From: Shewanella algidipiscicola
GTDB lineage: Bacteria; Pseudomonadota; Gammaproteobacteria; Enterobacterales; Shewanellaceae
Length of the DNA: 64,000 bases
Reading direction: 5' to 3'
Assembly (NCBI RefSeq): GCF_003605125.1
Contig: NZ_QPQT01000004.1
Location: 62,001 to 126,000 of the forward strand
In this document: positions 18,937 through 29,141 of the stretch, in pieces
Layout of the letters: each line of letters opens with the position of its first letter
How positions within the stretch are numbered: the stretch's first letter is position 1
Translations under genes and position numbers: made by a program
The notes under the pieces: model-generated
Seen by the model: the letters and a program-made list of their open reading frames with translations, nothing else
The model's database searches: none
Told to the model about the DNA's origin: nothing

Positions 18937-19546
18937 ATAGGGACCTTTTTAGCATCGTTGACTATGCTCGGCAATGCGTCGCGAGATGAATGCCATGCGT
19001 CAGCGCGTTTTTTGAGAATAAGATTTTGCTTGAGTATACCCAGAGGGGTTTTGTCGACAGGTCTTAGAAGTGACTATTTATGCTGGTTCTGCCAGTGAGA
19101 TCGCAATAGCTTTTAAGAGTGTGCTCTGATGCCATTTGCATTAAAACTTGGTGTGACATAGCTGGCAAGGTGAGCGGTTTTTCTCGGCAGTATCACTGTT
19201 TTGCCTATGATGTTTTTGACAGTTGTTGTGAGTGTTTTTTTGAACGTTGCTTGAACGCATGGTGAATGGGCTGTCGGTTGTCGATAGTTGTTCGTGTGCA
19301 GGCCAAGTGCGAGCGGGCATCTGTTTGCTCTGTGTGCCATGGGCAAGAGGCACGTTAAATCAAAGTGTCAAGGCGTGTCCGCTAACCTGAGTGTAGCGCG
19401 TTAGACTAGCCATTTGCGGGCTAATGCCCTTTAGGGATTAAATAAGCGTAAATCTATCGGATTCGCCCCTAGGCTAATGCGGGTGATTCAGTTAAAATAG
19501 CGGGTTTTCTATCCGTGTATAAATCCGACTAAAAGTTGATTAAATC
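18937..19546. other. 610-bp region between fdh and prfB; possible degraded cytochrome fragment
   Basis: This gap should hold the divergent fdh and prfB promoters. The minus-strand frame 19141-19353 ends with a CxxCH heme-type motif (CQLCHTKF) but has no ribosome site or signal peptide and is treated as a possible gene remnant only. GGCTAATGC occurs twice (near 19418 and 19472). No terminator was seen. Confidence 0.4.
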
Positions 19547-20645
19547 ATGTTTGAAGTAAATCCAGTAAAATTCAAAATCAAGGAACTCGCTGACCGTACC
19601 GACCTTCTTCGGAGGTATCTTTGACTACGATGCTAAGCGTGAGCGTCTAGAAGAAGTCAGTCGAGAGCTTGAGAGCTCTGAAGTATGGAACGATCCTGAG
19701 AATGCTCAGGCCTTAGGTAAAGAGCGCGCCTCCTTAGAAGCGGTCGTCAAAACGATCGATGATATGGACAGTGGCTTAGAAGATATCGAAGGTTTGGTTG
19801 AGCTGGCCGTTGAAGAGGACGATGAAGAGACCTTCAACGGTGCAACCACGGAATTACAACAACTTGAGAAACGGTTAGAAGAGCTTGAGTTCCGTCGCAT
19901 GTTCTCCGGTCCAAATGATGCGTCAAATTGTTACTTGGATATTCAATCGGGTTCGGGCGGCACCGAGGCGCAAGATTGGGCCAATATGGTGCTGCGCATG
20001 TATTTGCGTTGGGGCGAAGCTAAGGGCTATAAGCCAGAGCTGATAGAAGTGACCGACGGCGATGTGGCCGGCATTAAGGGCGCCACCATTAAATTTACCG
20101 GTGAATACGCCTTTGGTTCACTGCGGACCGAAACGGGCGTACACCGTTTAGTGCGTAAGTCGCCATTCGATTCGTCGGGTAAGCGTCACACCTCATTCTG
20201 TTCTGTGTTTGTGTACCCAGAAATTGATGATTCCATTGAAATTGACATCAATCCGTCGGACTTGCGTATCGACACCTACCGCGCCTCGGGTGCGGGTGGT
20301 CAGCACGTTAACAAGACCGAGTCGGCGATTCGTATTACCCATTTGCCCACCAATACCGTGGTGCAATGTCAAAATGATCGCTCGCAACATAAAAACCGTG
20401 ATGCGGCGATGAAACAGTTAAAAGCAAAGCTGTATGAGCTAGAGATGCTTAAACAGAATGCTGATAAACAAGCCGCCGAAGATGCTAAATCGGATATCGG
20501 CTGGGGTAGCCAGATCCGCTCTTACGTGCTCGATGATGCACGTATTAAAGATCTGCGTACCGGTGTAGAAAATCGAAATACTCAGAGCGTCCTCGATGGC
20601 GATCTGGATAAGTTTATTGAAGCTAGCCTTAAATCTGGCCTTTAA
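19547..20645 (+). CDS. prfB: Peptide chain release factor 2, with programmed +1 frameshift
   Basis: RF2 recognises UGA and UAA and releases the finished peptide. The gene is in two frames: ATG at 19547 reads 25 codons ([10 protein letters not shown]...RRYL) to an in-frame TGA at 19622-19624; translation then shifts +1 and resumes with GAC at 19623. The total is 365 aa, the same as E. coli RF2. The site is CTT TGA C preceded by a Shine-Dalgarno-like GGAGGT. The anticodon-like SPF is at 205-207 and the catalytic GGQ at 250-252; residue 246 is Ala. lysS follows 12 bp later, as in E. coli. Confidence 0.98.
19608..19625 (+). promoter_or_regulatory. RF2 autoregulatory frameshift site
   Basis: Shine-Dalgarno-like GGAGGT (19611-19616), then the slippery codon CTT (19619-19621), stop TGA and C (19622-19625). 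When RF2 is scarce the ribosome pauses at UGA and slips +1, so RF2 controls its own level. Confidence 0.97.
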
Positions 20646-20657
20646 CGAGAGAAGAAG

Positions 20658-22160
20658 ATGACTGAACAAACCCAAGACGAAAACAAGTTAATTGCAGAGC
20701 GCCGTGCCAAGTTAGAGCACATCCGCGCAACTTGCCCTGCTAACGGTCACCCAAATAACTTCGATCGTAAACATAAAGCGGCAGATATTCAGGCCGAATA
20801 TGGTCACTACAGCAAAGAAGAGCTTGAGGGCATGAATGTGCAGCGCTCGATTGCTGGGCGTATCATGGCCAAGCGTGGTCCATTCTTGGTGATCCAAGAT
20901 GTCAGTGGTCGCATTCAGGCTTACGCCGGTAAAGATGTTCAAAAAGAGCTTAAAGCTAAGTATCAAGGGCTAGATATCGGCGACATTATCGGTGTCACCG
21001 GTCAGTTGCACCTGTCGGGTAAAGGCGATCTGTATGTCAATATGGAGCAGTACCAACTGCTGACTAAGGCACTGCGTCCACTACCTGAGAAGTTCCACGG
21101 TCTGACAGACCAAGAAACGCGTTACCGTCAACGTTATGTTGACCTTATCGTTAACGAAGACTCTCGTAATGCCTTCATCATGCGCTCGAAAGTGGTTACC
21201 GCTATTCGTAACTTCATGGTGAAAAAAGAGTTTATGGAAGTTGAAACCCCAATGATGCACAGCATCCCTGGTGGTGCGTCGGCGCGTCCATTTGTGACTC
21301 ATCATAATGCGCTCGATATCGAAATGTATTTGCGTATCGCACCAGAACTTTACCTTAAGCGTTTAGTGGTCGGTGGTTTTGAGCGAGTGTTCGAAATCAA
21401 CCGTAACTTCCGTAACGAAGGTCTGTCGCCACGCCATAACCCAGAATTCACCATGATGGAATTCTATATGGCGTATGCCGATTATAACGATCTGATGGAT
21501 CTGACCGAAGAGATGTTGAGCTCGATTGCGATTGAACTTTGTGGGTCAGCTAAACTGCCTTACGGTGAGCACACGGTTGACTTTGGTGGCCCTTACGAGC
21601 GTCTTAGCATGCTAGATGCGATTAAAAAGTACAATCCAGACAACGCCACTATTCAGTCGATGACCTATGAAGAGGTCAAAGATCTTGAGTTTATGCGTAA
21701 CCTCGCTAAGAGCCTAGGCATGACGATTGAGAAGTTCTGGACTTGTGGTCAACTACTGGAAGAAATTTTCGGTGAAACCGCAGAGCCTAAGCTGATGCAA
21801 CCGACCTTTATTACCGGTTACCCAGCGGATATCTCACCTCTGGCGCGTCGTAACGATGACAACCATTTCATCACCGACCGCTTTGAATTCTTCATCGGTG
21901 GCCGCGAAGTGGCTAATGGCTTCTCAGAGCTTAATGATGCCGAAGATCAAGATAGCCGCTTTAAGGCTCAGGTTGACGCGAAAGATGCAGGCGATGATGA
22001 GGCCATGTTCTATGATGCCGATTACATCACCGCGCTAGAGCACGGTTTGCCACCAACGGCAGGTCAAGGTATTGGTATCGACCGTTTGGTGATGCTGTTT
22101 ACCAACACGCACACGATTCGTGACGTGATCTTATTCCCAGCGATGCGCCCACAAGGCTAA
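20658..22160 (+). CDS. lysS: Lysyl-tRNA synthetase, class II
   Basis: A 500-aa cytoplasmic enzyme that charges tRNA-Lys. The N-terminal OB-fold anticodon-binding domain spans about 55-150 ([21 protein letters not shown]). Class II motifs follow: motif 2 around [22 protein letters not shown] (given in part) and motif 3 [19 protein letters not shown]. Length is close to E. coli LysS (505 aa). The start has GAGAGAAG upstream. It is co-transcribed with prfB. Confidence 0.98.
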   Translation: MTEQTQDENKLIAERRAKLEHIRATCPANGHPNNFDRKHKAADIQAEYGHYSKEELEGMNVQRSIAGRIMAKRGPFLVIQDVSGRIQAYAGKDVQKELKAKYQGLDIGDIIGVTGQLHLSGKGDLYVNMEQYQLLTKALRPLPEKFHGLTDQETRYRQRYVDLIVNEDSRNAFIMRSKVVTAIRNFMVKKEFMEVETPMMHSIPGGASARPFVTHHNALDIEMYLRIAPELYLKRLVVGGFERVFEINRNFRNEGLSPRHNPEFTMMEFYMAYADYNDLMDLTEEMLSSIAIELCGSAKLPYGEHTVDFGGPYERLSMLDAIKKYNPDNATIQSMTYEEVKDLEFMRNLAKSLGMTIEKFWTCGQLLEEIFGETAEPKLMQPTFITGYPADISPLARRNDDNHFITDRFEFFIGGREVANGFSELNDAEDQDSRFKAQVDAKDAGDDEAMFYDADYITALEHGLPPTAGQGIGIDRLVMLFTNTHTIRDVILFPAMRPQG

Positions 22161-22176
22161 TGCACTGCTAGGAATA

Positions 22177-22206
22177 AAAAAAACCAGCCCTCGGGCTGGT
22201 TTTTTT
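22177..22206. terminator. Terminator after lysS
   Basis: ACCAGCCC / GGGCTGGT stem with a 2-nt apex, flanked by A and T tracts on both sides, so it may work in both directions (lysS and rluE converge here). Confidence 0.85.
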
Positions 22207-22307
22207 ACGGCCAAAATTCGTCTTATCGCTGCAAGTGAAGCCAGTATGGTTAGCGTTTCAGTTTATCGGCTCACAGTCGGCTCACTTAGTCAGTGGCATA
22301 GCGATAA

Positions 22308-22958
22308 TTAGCGCGGACTCTCGGTATAGGTGTCCAGTTGTGCGGCTAATGGGCCAAGGGATTGCACTTCACCGACTTGCATGTCGCCCAGATAAATTGA
22401 ACCAATGCGCACTCGCACTAGGCGCAAGGTGGGAAATCCCACTGCGGCGGTCATTTTTCGGATTTGGCGATTCTTGCCTTCGGTCAAGGTGATGGACAAC
22501 CAGCGGGTTGGCCCATGGCGCGGATCGCGAATTTTTTTGCCTCGCTCCGGCAGTGCAGGTGGCTCATGAAGCAGCTTAACCTTACAAGGCAGAGTCTGAT
22601 ATTGTTCCCCCTTAATACCTATGCTAACCCCCTGACATAGCTCAGCAACGGCCTTGGCGTCTATCTCGCCATCTACCTGTACGTAATACTCTTTTTCAAT
22701 CTGTTTACTGCGAACCAAGTGGCTAGTCATGCCGTCGGTGGTGAGCAGCAGCAAGCCTTCCGAGTCGTGATCTAACCGACCAATCGCCATGATCCCAGCG
22801 GGGAAATCGGCTAACTCACCGAGAAGTTTTTTGCTTTTGCGCCGCTCGGGTACAAATTGGCTCAGGTAGCCATAAGGTTTGAAAATTTTAAAGTCTTGCG
22901 CTGACGGCAAATGAGCCATATCACTGATATCGTTGATGGCGGTGTGAGGTTTGGACAT
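22308..22958 (-). CDS. rluE: Pseudouridine synthase of the RsuA group, RluE-like (23S rRNA U2457)
   Basis: A 216-aa protein with no S4 domain. The catalytic motif GRLDHDSEGLLLLTTDG contains the essential Asp; the C-terminal part has TEGKNRQIRKMTAAVGFPTLRLVRVRIG. The length and lack of an S4 RNA-binding domain fit RluE (217 aa in E. coli) better than RsuA, RluB or RluF. It converts one uridine in 23S rRNA to pseudouridine. Monocistronic and convergent with lysS. Confidence 0.85.
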   Translation of the reverse strand: MSKPHTAINDISDMAHLPSAQDFKIFKPYGYLSQFVPERRKSKKLLGELADFPAGIMAIGRLDHDSEGLLLLTTDGMTSHLVRSKQIEKEYYVQVDGEIDAKAVAELCQGVSIGIKGEQYQTLPCKVKLLHEPPALPERGKKIRDPRHGPTRWLSITLTEGKNRQIRKMTAAVGFPTLRLVRVRIGSIYLGDMQVGEVQSLGPLAAQLDTYTESPR

Positions 22959-23296
22959 AAATAACCTGTATAAAAAACTGAGGCTATATAACCCAAATCA
23001 AGGTCACATAGTTAATATTTTCATAGTATTAGCGGGTTGTTTTGGCTCTATTGGCAACTGCGATACCAAGGTGCCTGCCTATGCTAAAGATGCTGTTTGA
23101 TCTACGGGCGCTATGATACTCGGTCCAGAAGAGGATTACTAATGACAACGCTGTCATTGTTGGTTATAGTCATGTTATCAAAAGGTGGTGATTGATGTTG
23201 CGCGCGAAGGCTGATTAACTGGTTTTTTGGGTCAGTGGTGGGTAGGCGTGGCCGAGTCAGTCATTTTTACGGGTCAGGTTTAGGCGAGTCTAGATT
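22959..23296. other. Intergenic region, nothing recognised
   Basis: About 340 bp between the divergent rluE and nagB genes. No hairpin, repeat or frame stood out. Confidence 0.4.
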
Positions 23297-24091
23297 ATGC
23301 AAATTGTGATTTTAAACAACAGTGACGATGTCGCGTCATATGGCGCCAATATTTTTATTCAACAACTAAGACGCAAGCCAAGCTCTGTGTTGGGGTTGGC
23401 TACGGGCTCGACGCCGCTGGCTTTATACCGTTTATTGATTGGTGCTAATCAAGTGGGCGATGTCTCGTTTGCCCAGGCGACCAGCTTTAACTTAGATGAG
23501 TATTTAGGGCTCGATGGTCAGCATAAACAAAGCTATCGCTACTTTATGGATCAGCAGTTGTTTGACCATATCGATATCGATAAGCAGCGCACCTTTGTGC
23601 CGCCGGGTGATGCTAGCGATCCGATTGAGGCCTGCGAGCGCTATGAGCGCCAGATAGCCCAAGCGGGTGGCATCGATATCCAGCTGCTCGGCATAGGGCG
23701 TAATGGCCATATCGGTTTTAATGAACCCTCATCGGGCTTAATGTCGCGCACGCGAGTTAAAACCCTCACCAAGGCGACGATTGAAGATAATGCCCGATTT
23801 TTCTCAGCCGATGAATATCAGCCCCATCTGTCGATCACCATGGGGATAGGCACCATATTAGACGCGAAAAAAGTGTTGTTGCTCGCGACGGGCGCCAATA
23901 AAGCCGCGGCGATTAAGGCGACGGTTGAGGGCGCATTGAGTGCATCGTGTCCGGCTTCAGCCCTGCAACTGCACCGTAATGCCATGTTAGTGCTCGATGA
24001 GGCGGCGGCGTCTCAATTGGATGATTGTGATTTCTATAAACATATTGAAGCGGAAAACCAAAAATTACAGGCCAGATTAGCCAAGGGCTAA
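23297..24091 (+). CDS. nagB: Glucosamine-6-phosphate deaminase, NagB type I
   Basis: A 264-aa cytoplasmic enzyme that converts glucosamine-6-phosphate to fructose-6-phosphate and ammonia. [16 protein letters not shown] binds the phosphate; [10 protein letters not shown] holds the catalytic Asp; [16 protein letters not shown] contains the active-site His and Glu. Length matches E. coli NagB (266 aa). It stands alone: no nagA, nagE/nagP, nagK or nagR is nearby. No strong ribosome site is seen at the ATG (GGCGAG lies further upstream). Confidence 0.93.
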   Translation: MQIVILNNSDDVASYGANIFIQQLRRKPSSVLGLATGSTPLALYRLLIGANQVGDVSFAQATSFNLDEYLGLDGQHKQSYRYFMDQQLFDHIDIDKQRTFVPPGDASDPIEACERYERQIAQAGGIDIQLLGIGRNGHIGFNEPSSGLMSRTRVKTLTKATIEDNARFFSADEYQPHLSITMGIGTILDAKKVLLLATGANKAAAIKATVEGALSASCPASALQLHRNAMLVLDEAAASQLDDCDFYKHIEAENQKLQARLAKG

Positions 24092-24176
24092 CAGACTCGC
24101 GGCTGCAGGGTTAAGGTTTCCTTGGGCTGATTTAGGCCTCCTACACTCCTTTAACTAAATGATATTCACCATCCTT

Positions 24177-24211
24177 AAGGTGCCTTGGTCTACTGCCTGC
24201 GCACCTTTTTT
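24177..24211 (+). terminator. Terminator downstream of nagB
   Basis: AAGGTGC (24177-24183) pairs with GCACCTT (24201-24207), followed by TTTT; 17-nt loop. The rest of the 370-bp gap to the next gene shows only its promoter. Confidence 0.6.
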
Positions 24212-24408
24212 ATTGGCCATCAGCGTTTTATTGCCCATCAGTGGTTAAGGCTGACGGTCGCAAGGCCTCTCACATTGAAGCCCTTTTTCCTTTGACAGAT
24301 AAGCTCTAACGGCTTGCTACTAGGGTACTGGGCATCTGCGGCTTGAGTGAACCGTGCAAAAAACGCCTAAAATCGACTACGCTTGACCGTGCTATGTTAG
24401 CCGTGTCT

Positions 24409-24416
24409 GTTATAAT
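24409..24416 (+). promoter_or_regulatory. Extended -10 promoter for rlhA
   Basis: TGTTATAAT is a perfect TATAAT (24411-24416) with an upstream TG. No good -35 at 17 bp, in line with an extended -10 promoter. It is about 47 nt before the rlhA start. Confidence 0.45.
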
Positions 24417-24462
24417 CGCGGCCTAATTTTTATGAAGCAGCGACCTGATTGAGTAACGCCCC

Positions 24463-26376
24463 ATGGATAAGCCTGAGATTTTTACCCCCGATAGCCCGTC
24501 ACCAGCCCCTGTTGTGACCCGCTCAAACCGCCTAGAGCTATTGGCTCCCGCTAAAAATGCTGATTTTGGTATTGAAGCTATTCGTCATGGTGCCGATGCG
24601 GTGTATATCGGTGGTCCAGCCTTTGGGGCGCGTGCAACTGCGGGTAATAGCGTCGAAGATATTGCCCGTTTATGTCAGTTTGCTCACCAATACCATGCGC
24701 AGGTGTTTGTCGCCATCAATACCATCTTGATGGATGATGAGCTAAAAGCGGCCGAAAAGTTGATATGGCAGGTGTATGAAGCCGGCGCCGATGCGCTTAT
24801 CGTGCAAGATATGGGCATATTGCAGCTCGACATTCCGCCTATCGCCCTGCATGCCAGCACGCAAATGGATAACCGTAACCCAGAGAAAGTGGCGTTTCTC
24901 GAACAGGTAGGATTTTCGCAGGTGGTGTTAGCGCGAGAACTTGGATTAAGCCAAATTCGCCAGGTGGCCGCCAATACCAATATGCAGCTGGAATTTTTTA
25001 TTCACGGCGCCTTATGCGTGGCCTATAGCGGCCTGTGTAATTTAAGTCATGCCTTTAGTAATCGCAGCGCTAACCGAGGCGAATGTTCTCAGATGTGTCG
25101 TTTGCCTGGCGATCTAAAGACCCGTCAAGGTGAGGTGCTGGCACAAAATGAACACCTATTGTCTTTAAAAGATAATAATCAAACCGATAATTTAGAAGCG
25201 CTTATCGATGCCGGTATTCGCTCATTTAAAATCGAAGGGCGCTTAAAAGACTTAAGTTACGTTAAAAACGTTACCGCTCATTATCGCCAAGAACTCGATA
25301 AAATTATCGCGCGTCGCCCCGAGTTTGCTGCCTCAAGCCATGGCCGCTGTGAACATAGCTTTACCCCTAATACCGAAAAAACCTTTAACCGCGGCAGAAC
25401 CGACTACTTTGTTAATGACCGCAGCCAAGGGGTGAGTGATTTCCGTTCGCCCAAATATATTGGTGAAGAGGTCGGTAGTGTGGTGGCACTGGGTAAAGAC
25501 TATATCCAAGTGCGCTCGACCCATGGGTTTAATAATGGCGACGGTCTGTGTTATTTCCCGCCCAATTATGAAAAAGCCAAACAGTCAGACGATAAACTAC
25601 AAGGGCTGCGAGTCAATCGCGCCGACGGCGATAAACTGTATGTGATTGCCGTACCGGGCGACCTTAAAGTGGGCGCAACCTTATATCGAAACCACGATCA
25701 GGCGTTCGAAACGCTGCTGGCTAAAGAGTCGTCTAAGCGCATTATTAACGTCGATATGATGTTAGCCGACACCCATGATGGCATAGCTTTAACCATGACG
25801 GATCAATATGGCATCAGCGCCAGTGTGGCATTGCCTATGGAGAAGACGCCGGCTAGCGATCCCGACAAGGCCCTGCAAAATGTGCGTAAACAGCTATCAA
25901 AACTCGGCAGCACCGACTTTAATGCACGTCAAATCACTATCGACACCGCCAGCCCTTGGTTTATGCCAGCCTCGGTATTAAATGGCCTGCGCCGTGACAC
26001 GGTTGCCGCCCTTGAGCAGGCTCGTATCGACAGTTATCAGCGTCCTAAAGCGTGGAAATATAATCAAGATGCAGTTTACCCTGTAAAGCACTTGAGCTTT
26101 ATGGGCAATGTGGCTAATGAGCAAGCCAAGGCGTTTTATACCCGTCACGGGGTGATTGAGATTGAAGATACCTACGAGAAAAATGGCATCAGTGATGATG
26201 CGCCCTTGATGGTGACTAAACACTGCTTACGCTTTAACTTTAACCTTTGCCCCAAAGAGGTGCCAGGCATTAAGGCCGACCCTATGATTTTGGAGATCGG
26301 CAAGGATGTGCTAAAACTGGTATTTGACTGCCCTAAATGTGAAATGATGGTGGTCGGTGCCAATCGGCAAGTATAG
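24463..26376 (+). CDS. rlhA: 23S rRNA 5-hydroxycytidine C2501 synthase RlhA (U32 peptidase-like)
   Basis: A 637-aa protein. The N-terminal TIM-barrel-like U32 domain reads LELLAPAKNADFGIEAIRHG and HGADAVYIGGPAFGARA; the U32 signature is EFFIHGALCVAYSGLCNLSH, followed by cysteines in RGECSQMCRLP. The long C-terminal extension (KHCLRFNFNLCPKE, FDCPKCEM) adds four more cysteines that, with the first set, could hold a metal or iron-sulfur centre. Length and sequence follow E. coli YdcP/RlhA (653 aa), not the shorter YegQ/TrhP. RlhA hydroxylates C2501 of 23S rRNA. The next gene is 41 bp downstream. Confidence 0.92.
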   Translation: MDKPEIFTPDSPSPAPVVTRSNRLELLAPAKNADFGIEAIRHGADAVYIGGPAFGARATAGNSVEDIARLCQFAHQYHAQVFVAINTILMDDELKAAEKLIWQVYEAGADALIVQDMGILQLDIPPIALHASTQMDNRNPEKVAFLEQVGFSQVVLARELGLSQIRQVAANTNMQLEFFIHGALCVAYSGLCNLSHAFSNRSANRGECSQMCRLPGDLKTRQGEVLAQNEHLLSLKDNNQTDNLEALIDAGIRSFKIEGRLKDLSYVKNVTAHYRQELDKIIARRPEFAASSHGRCEHSFTPNTEKTFNRGRTDYFVNDRSQGVSDFRSPKYIGEEVGSVVALGKDYIQVRSTHGFNNGDGLCYFPPNYEKAKQSDDKLQGLRVNRADGDKLYVIAVPGDLKVGATLYRNHDQAFETLLAKESSKRIINVDMMLADTHDGIALTMTDQYGISASVALPMEKTPASDPDKALQNVRKQLSKLGSTDFNARQITIDTASPWFMPASVLNGLRRDTVAALEQARIDSYQRPKAWKYNQDAVYPVKHLSFMGNVANEQAKAFYTRHGVIEIEDTYEKNGISDDAPLMVTKHCLRFNFNLCPKEVPGIKADPMILEIGKDVLKLVFDCPKCEMMVVGANRQV

Positions 26377-26417
26377 GCGTTTCTCAGCGCCACATTCACT
26401 GACTTAAGGAAAAGATC

Positions 26418-26792
26418 ATGGGACTGTTAGATGCGCTAATGGGCAATGCTTCAGAGGTTGATTTACAGGAGTTGGCGGCCGATCTAGGCCCCATTATGGG
26501 CGACAATGAGCAGTTGGCTTTGGCCTATCGCGTGATGCGCGATATGTTTGTATTTACCAATAAGCGCCTCATTTTGATTGATAAGCAAGGGGTAACAGGG
26601 AAAAAGGTCAGTTATCACTCTGTGCCTTATAAGGCCATAACTCACTTTCAAGTGGAAACTGCCGGAACCTTTGATATGGATGCCGAATTGAAGCTGTGGA
26701 TCTCTGGACAAAAAGATCCACTGGTCAAAGAGCTCAAAAAAGGCACCGATGTGGTTGGGATCCAAAAAACCATAGCGAACTTTTCGCTCTAG
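26418..26792 (+). CDS. Bacterial PH-domain protein (YvbH-like)
   Basis: A 124-aa cytoplasmic protein made almost wholly of one bacterial pleckstrin-homology domain: RDMFVFTNKRLILIDKQG followed by VSYHSVPYKAITHFQVETAG is the usual strand pattern. Role unknown. AAGGAAAAG precedes the ATG. It may be co-transcribed with rlhA and is followed by a strong terminator. Confidence 0.85.
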   Translation: MGLLDALMGNASEVDLQELAADLGPIMGDNEQLALAYRVMRDMFVFTNKRLILIDKQGVTGKKVSYHSVPYKAITHFQVETAGTFDMDAELKLWISGQKDPLVKELKKGTDVVGIQKTIANFSL

Positions 26793-26826
26793 TGTGGCCG
26801 GGTGCCTCAAGTGAGTACACTCCTCT

Positions 26827-26868
26827 AAAACGCCTAAGGCATCGATATGCCTTAGGCGTTTTTTTTAT
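26827..26868 (+). terminator. Terminator after the PH-domain gene
   Basis: AAAACGCCTAAGGCAT and its perfect complement (26827-26862) around CGAT, then a run of Ts. Confidence 0.9.
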
Positions 26869-27060
26869 TTTCTGTGGCATGACGCGGCAGCGATTATCAT
26901 TTTTAGCTTCAAGCTCAACAAGGGCAGGCTTAATGCAAAGCTATGCTGACTAGTCGCTGGTAATTAAACTCACTCATTTAACCTCAGTTGAAATAAAAGG
27001 TGATCAAGCGCGGTCTTACTGTCCATCGTATTTAATTGATAACGTTTAGCGGAGTTAATC

Positions 27061-28041
27061 GTGAATTTTAAAGCACTATCACTATCAGCATGTTTAGTGT
27101 CAACCATGGCTGCAAGCGGCGTGGCTCACGCAGAAGCCACAGGCGTAGATTTTATTAATGTATTTGAAAAGCTTGCGGGTAAACAACCGGGTGTGCGTAA
27201 AGGGCATGCCAAAGGGGTGTGCGCCGTGGGTGAGTTCACCCCAACCGATGCGGGTGGTCGCTATTCTAGTAGTGCCCTATTTAATGGTGAAAAATCCACG
27301 GCTAACATTCGTTTTTCAATGGCGGGTGGCAACCCTGCGGCCAATGAAACCGAGCGAAGCCCTCGTGGAGTGGGAGTTAAGTTCACCATGGCCGATGGTA
27401 GCGTGCACTACATTGCAGGCTTAACCACGCCAGTCTTTCCGGGTAAGTCACCCGAAGTCTTTTTAGGGTTACTTGAAACCTTAGTGCCTGACGAACAAGG
27501 TAAAGTGGATTTTAGTCAGGTGGCACAATACCGTCAGGAGCACCCAAGCACCTTACCGCAGTTTAATTGGCTGCAAGCCAATAATCCGCCAAGTTCATAT
27601 GCATCGGTTAATTATCACGGTATTCATGCCTTCTATTTTGTCGATGACCAAGGTAAGAAAACCAAGTTTAAATGGCGTTTAGTCCCGACCGAAGGGCAGA
27701 AACTGTTAACTAAAGCGCAGATGAAGCAGTTGCCAGACACCTTTTTAGCCGACAAATTGAAAGAGGAGCTAAGCCAAGGTCCGGCCCATTTTGAGCTGCA
27801 AGCGGTTATCGGTCAGGCCGATGATGTCACCAATAATCCATCACAAGCGTGGCCAGAAGATCGTGAAGTGATCACCTTGGGCACATTGAGTATTACCAGC
27901 AGCGGCGATAACAGCTGCGATTTGATTAACTTCGATCCTAATGCGTTGGCTCAAGGGGTTGAATCTAGTGATGACCGTATTTTACGTTTACGTTCAACTG
28001 CTTACGCTATTTCTTTTGGTAAGAGATTAAGTGGCCAATAA
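27061..28041 (+). CDS. Periplasmic catalase-related heme peroxidase (SrpA-like)
   Basis: A 326-aa protein starting with GTG (27061; CGGAG upstream). A signal peptide (cut after GVAHA, residue about 24) sends it to the periplasm. The short catalase core has the distal His in KGHAKGVCAVGEF and, near the C-terminus, the proximal Tyr region RLRSTAYAISFGKR. It lacks the long N- and C-terminal parts of true catalases (about 480 aa and more), as in catalase-related peroxidases that consume peroxide using an organic donor. A cytochrome b561 partner is often adjacent in other species but is absent here. Confidence 0.9.
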   Translation: MNFKALSLSACLVSTMAASGVAHAEATGVDFINVFEKLAGKQPGVRKGHAKGVCAVGEFTPTDAGGRYSSSALFNGEKSTANIRFSMAGGNPAANETERSPRGVGVKFTMADGSVHYIAGLTTPVFPGKSPEVFLGLLETLVPDEQGKVDFSQVAQYRQEHPSTLPQFNWLQANNPPSSYASVNYHGIHAFYFVDDQGKKTKFKWRLVPTEGQKLLTKAQMKQLPDTFLADKLKEELSQGPAHFELQAVIGQADDVTNNPSQAWPEDREVITLGTLSITSSGDNSCDLINFDPNALAQGVESSDDRILRLRSTAYAISFGKRLSGQ

Positions 28042-28112
28042 GCCTGTTTAATGACCAGTATTAGGTGCGCTAGCTAACGCAAAACCGCCTTTTAGTACAA
28101 GCTTGTCATACT

Positions 28113-28146
28113 AAAAAGCCACGCCATGGAGATGGGGTGGCTTTTT
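28113..28146. terminator. Terminator between the catalase-like gene and rpiA
   Basis: AAAAAGCCAC (28113-28122) pairs with GTGGCTTTTT (28137-28146); A and T tracts on both sides suggest it serves both converging genes. Confidence 0.8.
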
Positions 28147-28231
28147 AATGGTTACTTTTTAATGGTTAATCATCAATATACCGCTGGGTTATTGCATGTG
28201 AACGGTATACAGCAGACTACCACTCAAATGG

Positions 28232-28894
28232 TTAGTCTTGCTCGATGGTGTTGACACCCTCAGGTGTACCGACCAATAGCACATCTGCGCCGCGCAGAGC
28301 GAATAAGCCGTTAGTGACCACACCGACTATCTGGTTAATCTTCTCCTCTAGCTCTTTGGGGTTAACGATCTTCATGTTGTAAACATCTAAGATCACATTA
28401 CCGTTGTCGGTTACCACACCTTCGCGATAAACAGGATCGCCACCGAGCTTAACTAATTCACGTGCCACATAAGAGCGCGCCATAGGGATCACTTCCACAG
28501 GCAGTGGGAACTCACCCAATACATCCACCTGCTTAGTGTTGTCGACGATACAGACAAACTTTTTGGCCACTGCCGCGACAATCTTCTCACGAGTTAGCGC
28601 CGCACCACCGCCTTTAATCATATCCATATGACCATTGATTTCGTCAGCGCCGTCCACATATACAGCTACCTCATTGACCGAATTAAGGTCGTATACAGGA
28701 ATGCCCAAGGCTTTCATTTTTTCAGTCGAGGCTTCAGAGCTCGACACTGCGCCTTCGATATCGGCCTTGATGGTGGCTAAGGCATCAATAAAATGGTTGA
28801 CGGTTGAGCCTGTACCGACGCCGACTATGGTGTCTTTCTCAACGTATTGTAGGGCTGCCCAACCAGCTGCCTTTTTCATTTCATCTTGAGTCAT
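28232..28894 (-). CDS. rpiA: Ribose-5-phosphate isomerase A
   Basis: A 220-aa enzyme of the pentose phosphate pathway that interconverts ribose-5-P and ribulose-5-[36 protein letters not shown] (catalytic Asp/Glu/Lys region) and [19 protein letters not shown] are diagnostic. Length equals the E. coli enzyme (219 aa). AGGAACTC, reading AAGGAG-like on the sense strand, lies before the ATG. Monocistronic. It would use ribose-5-P produced through the ribokinase at 59.7 kb. Confidence 0.97.
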   Translation of the reverse strand: MTQDEMKKAAGWAALQYVEKDTIVGVGTGSTVNHFIDALATIKADIEGAVSSSEASTEKMKALGIPVYDLNSVNEVAVYVDGADEINGHMDMIKGGGAALTREKIVAAVAKKFVCIVDNTKQVDVLGEFPLPVEVIPMARSYVARELVKLGGDPVYREGVVTDNGNVILDVYNMKIVNPKELEEKINQIVGVVTNGLFALRGADVLLVGTPEGVNTIEQD

Positions 28895-29141
28895 AAGGAG
28901 TTCCTGTAAAAATAAACGAATCTTCTGTCGTTATTATACTCATAGTTGCTGTTAGGGGTATGTGAAATGCTTCTGTTTGTTTAACTTACTTAGCCGAGAA
29001 TGTGGCAATAGCACATTATTCTATTTTTCTGCTGGTAACTGACTTATCTGCGGCGTAATTTAACAGGTATCTATGTTGTATGGCCGAATGAATCGGTTTT
29101 GCTAAAGGATATCGCTGGATATTTTAATTAAAGGAGACTCT

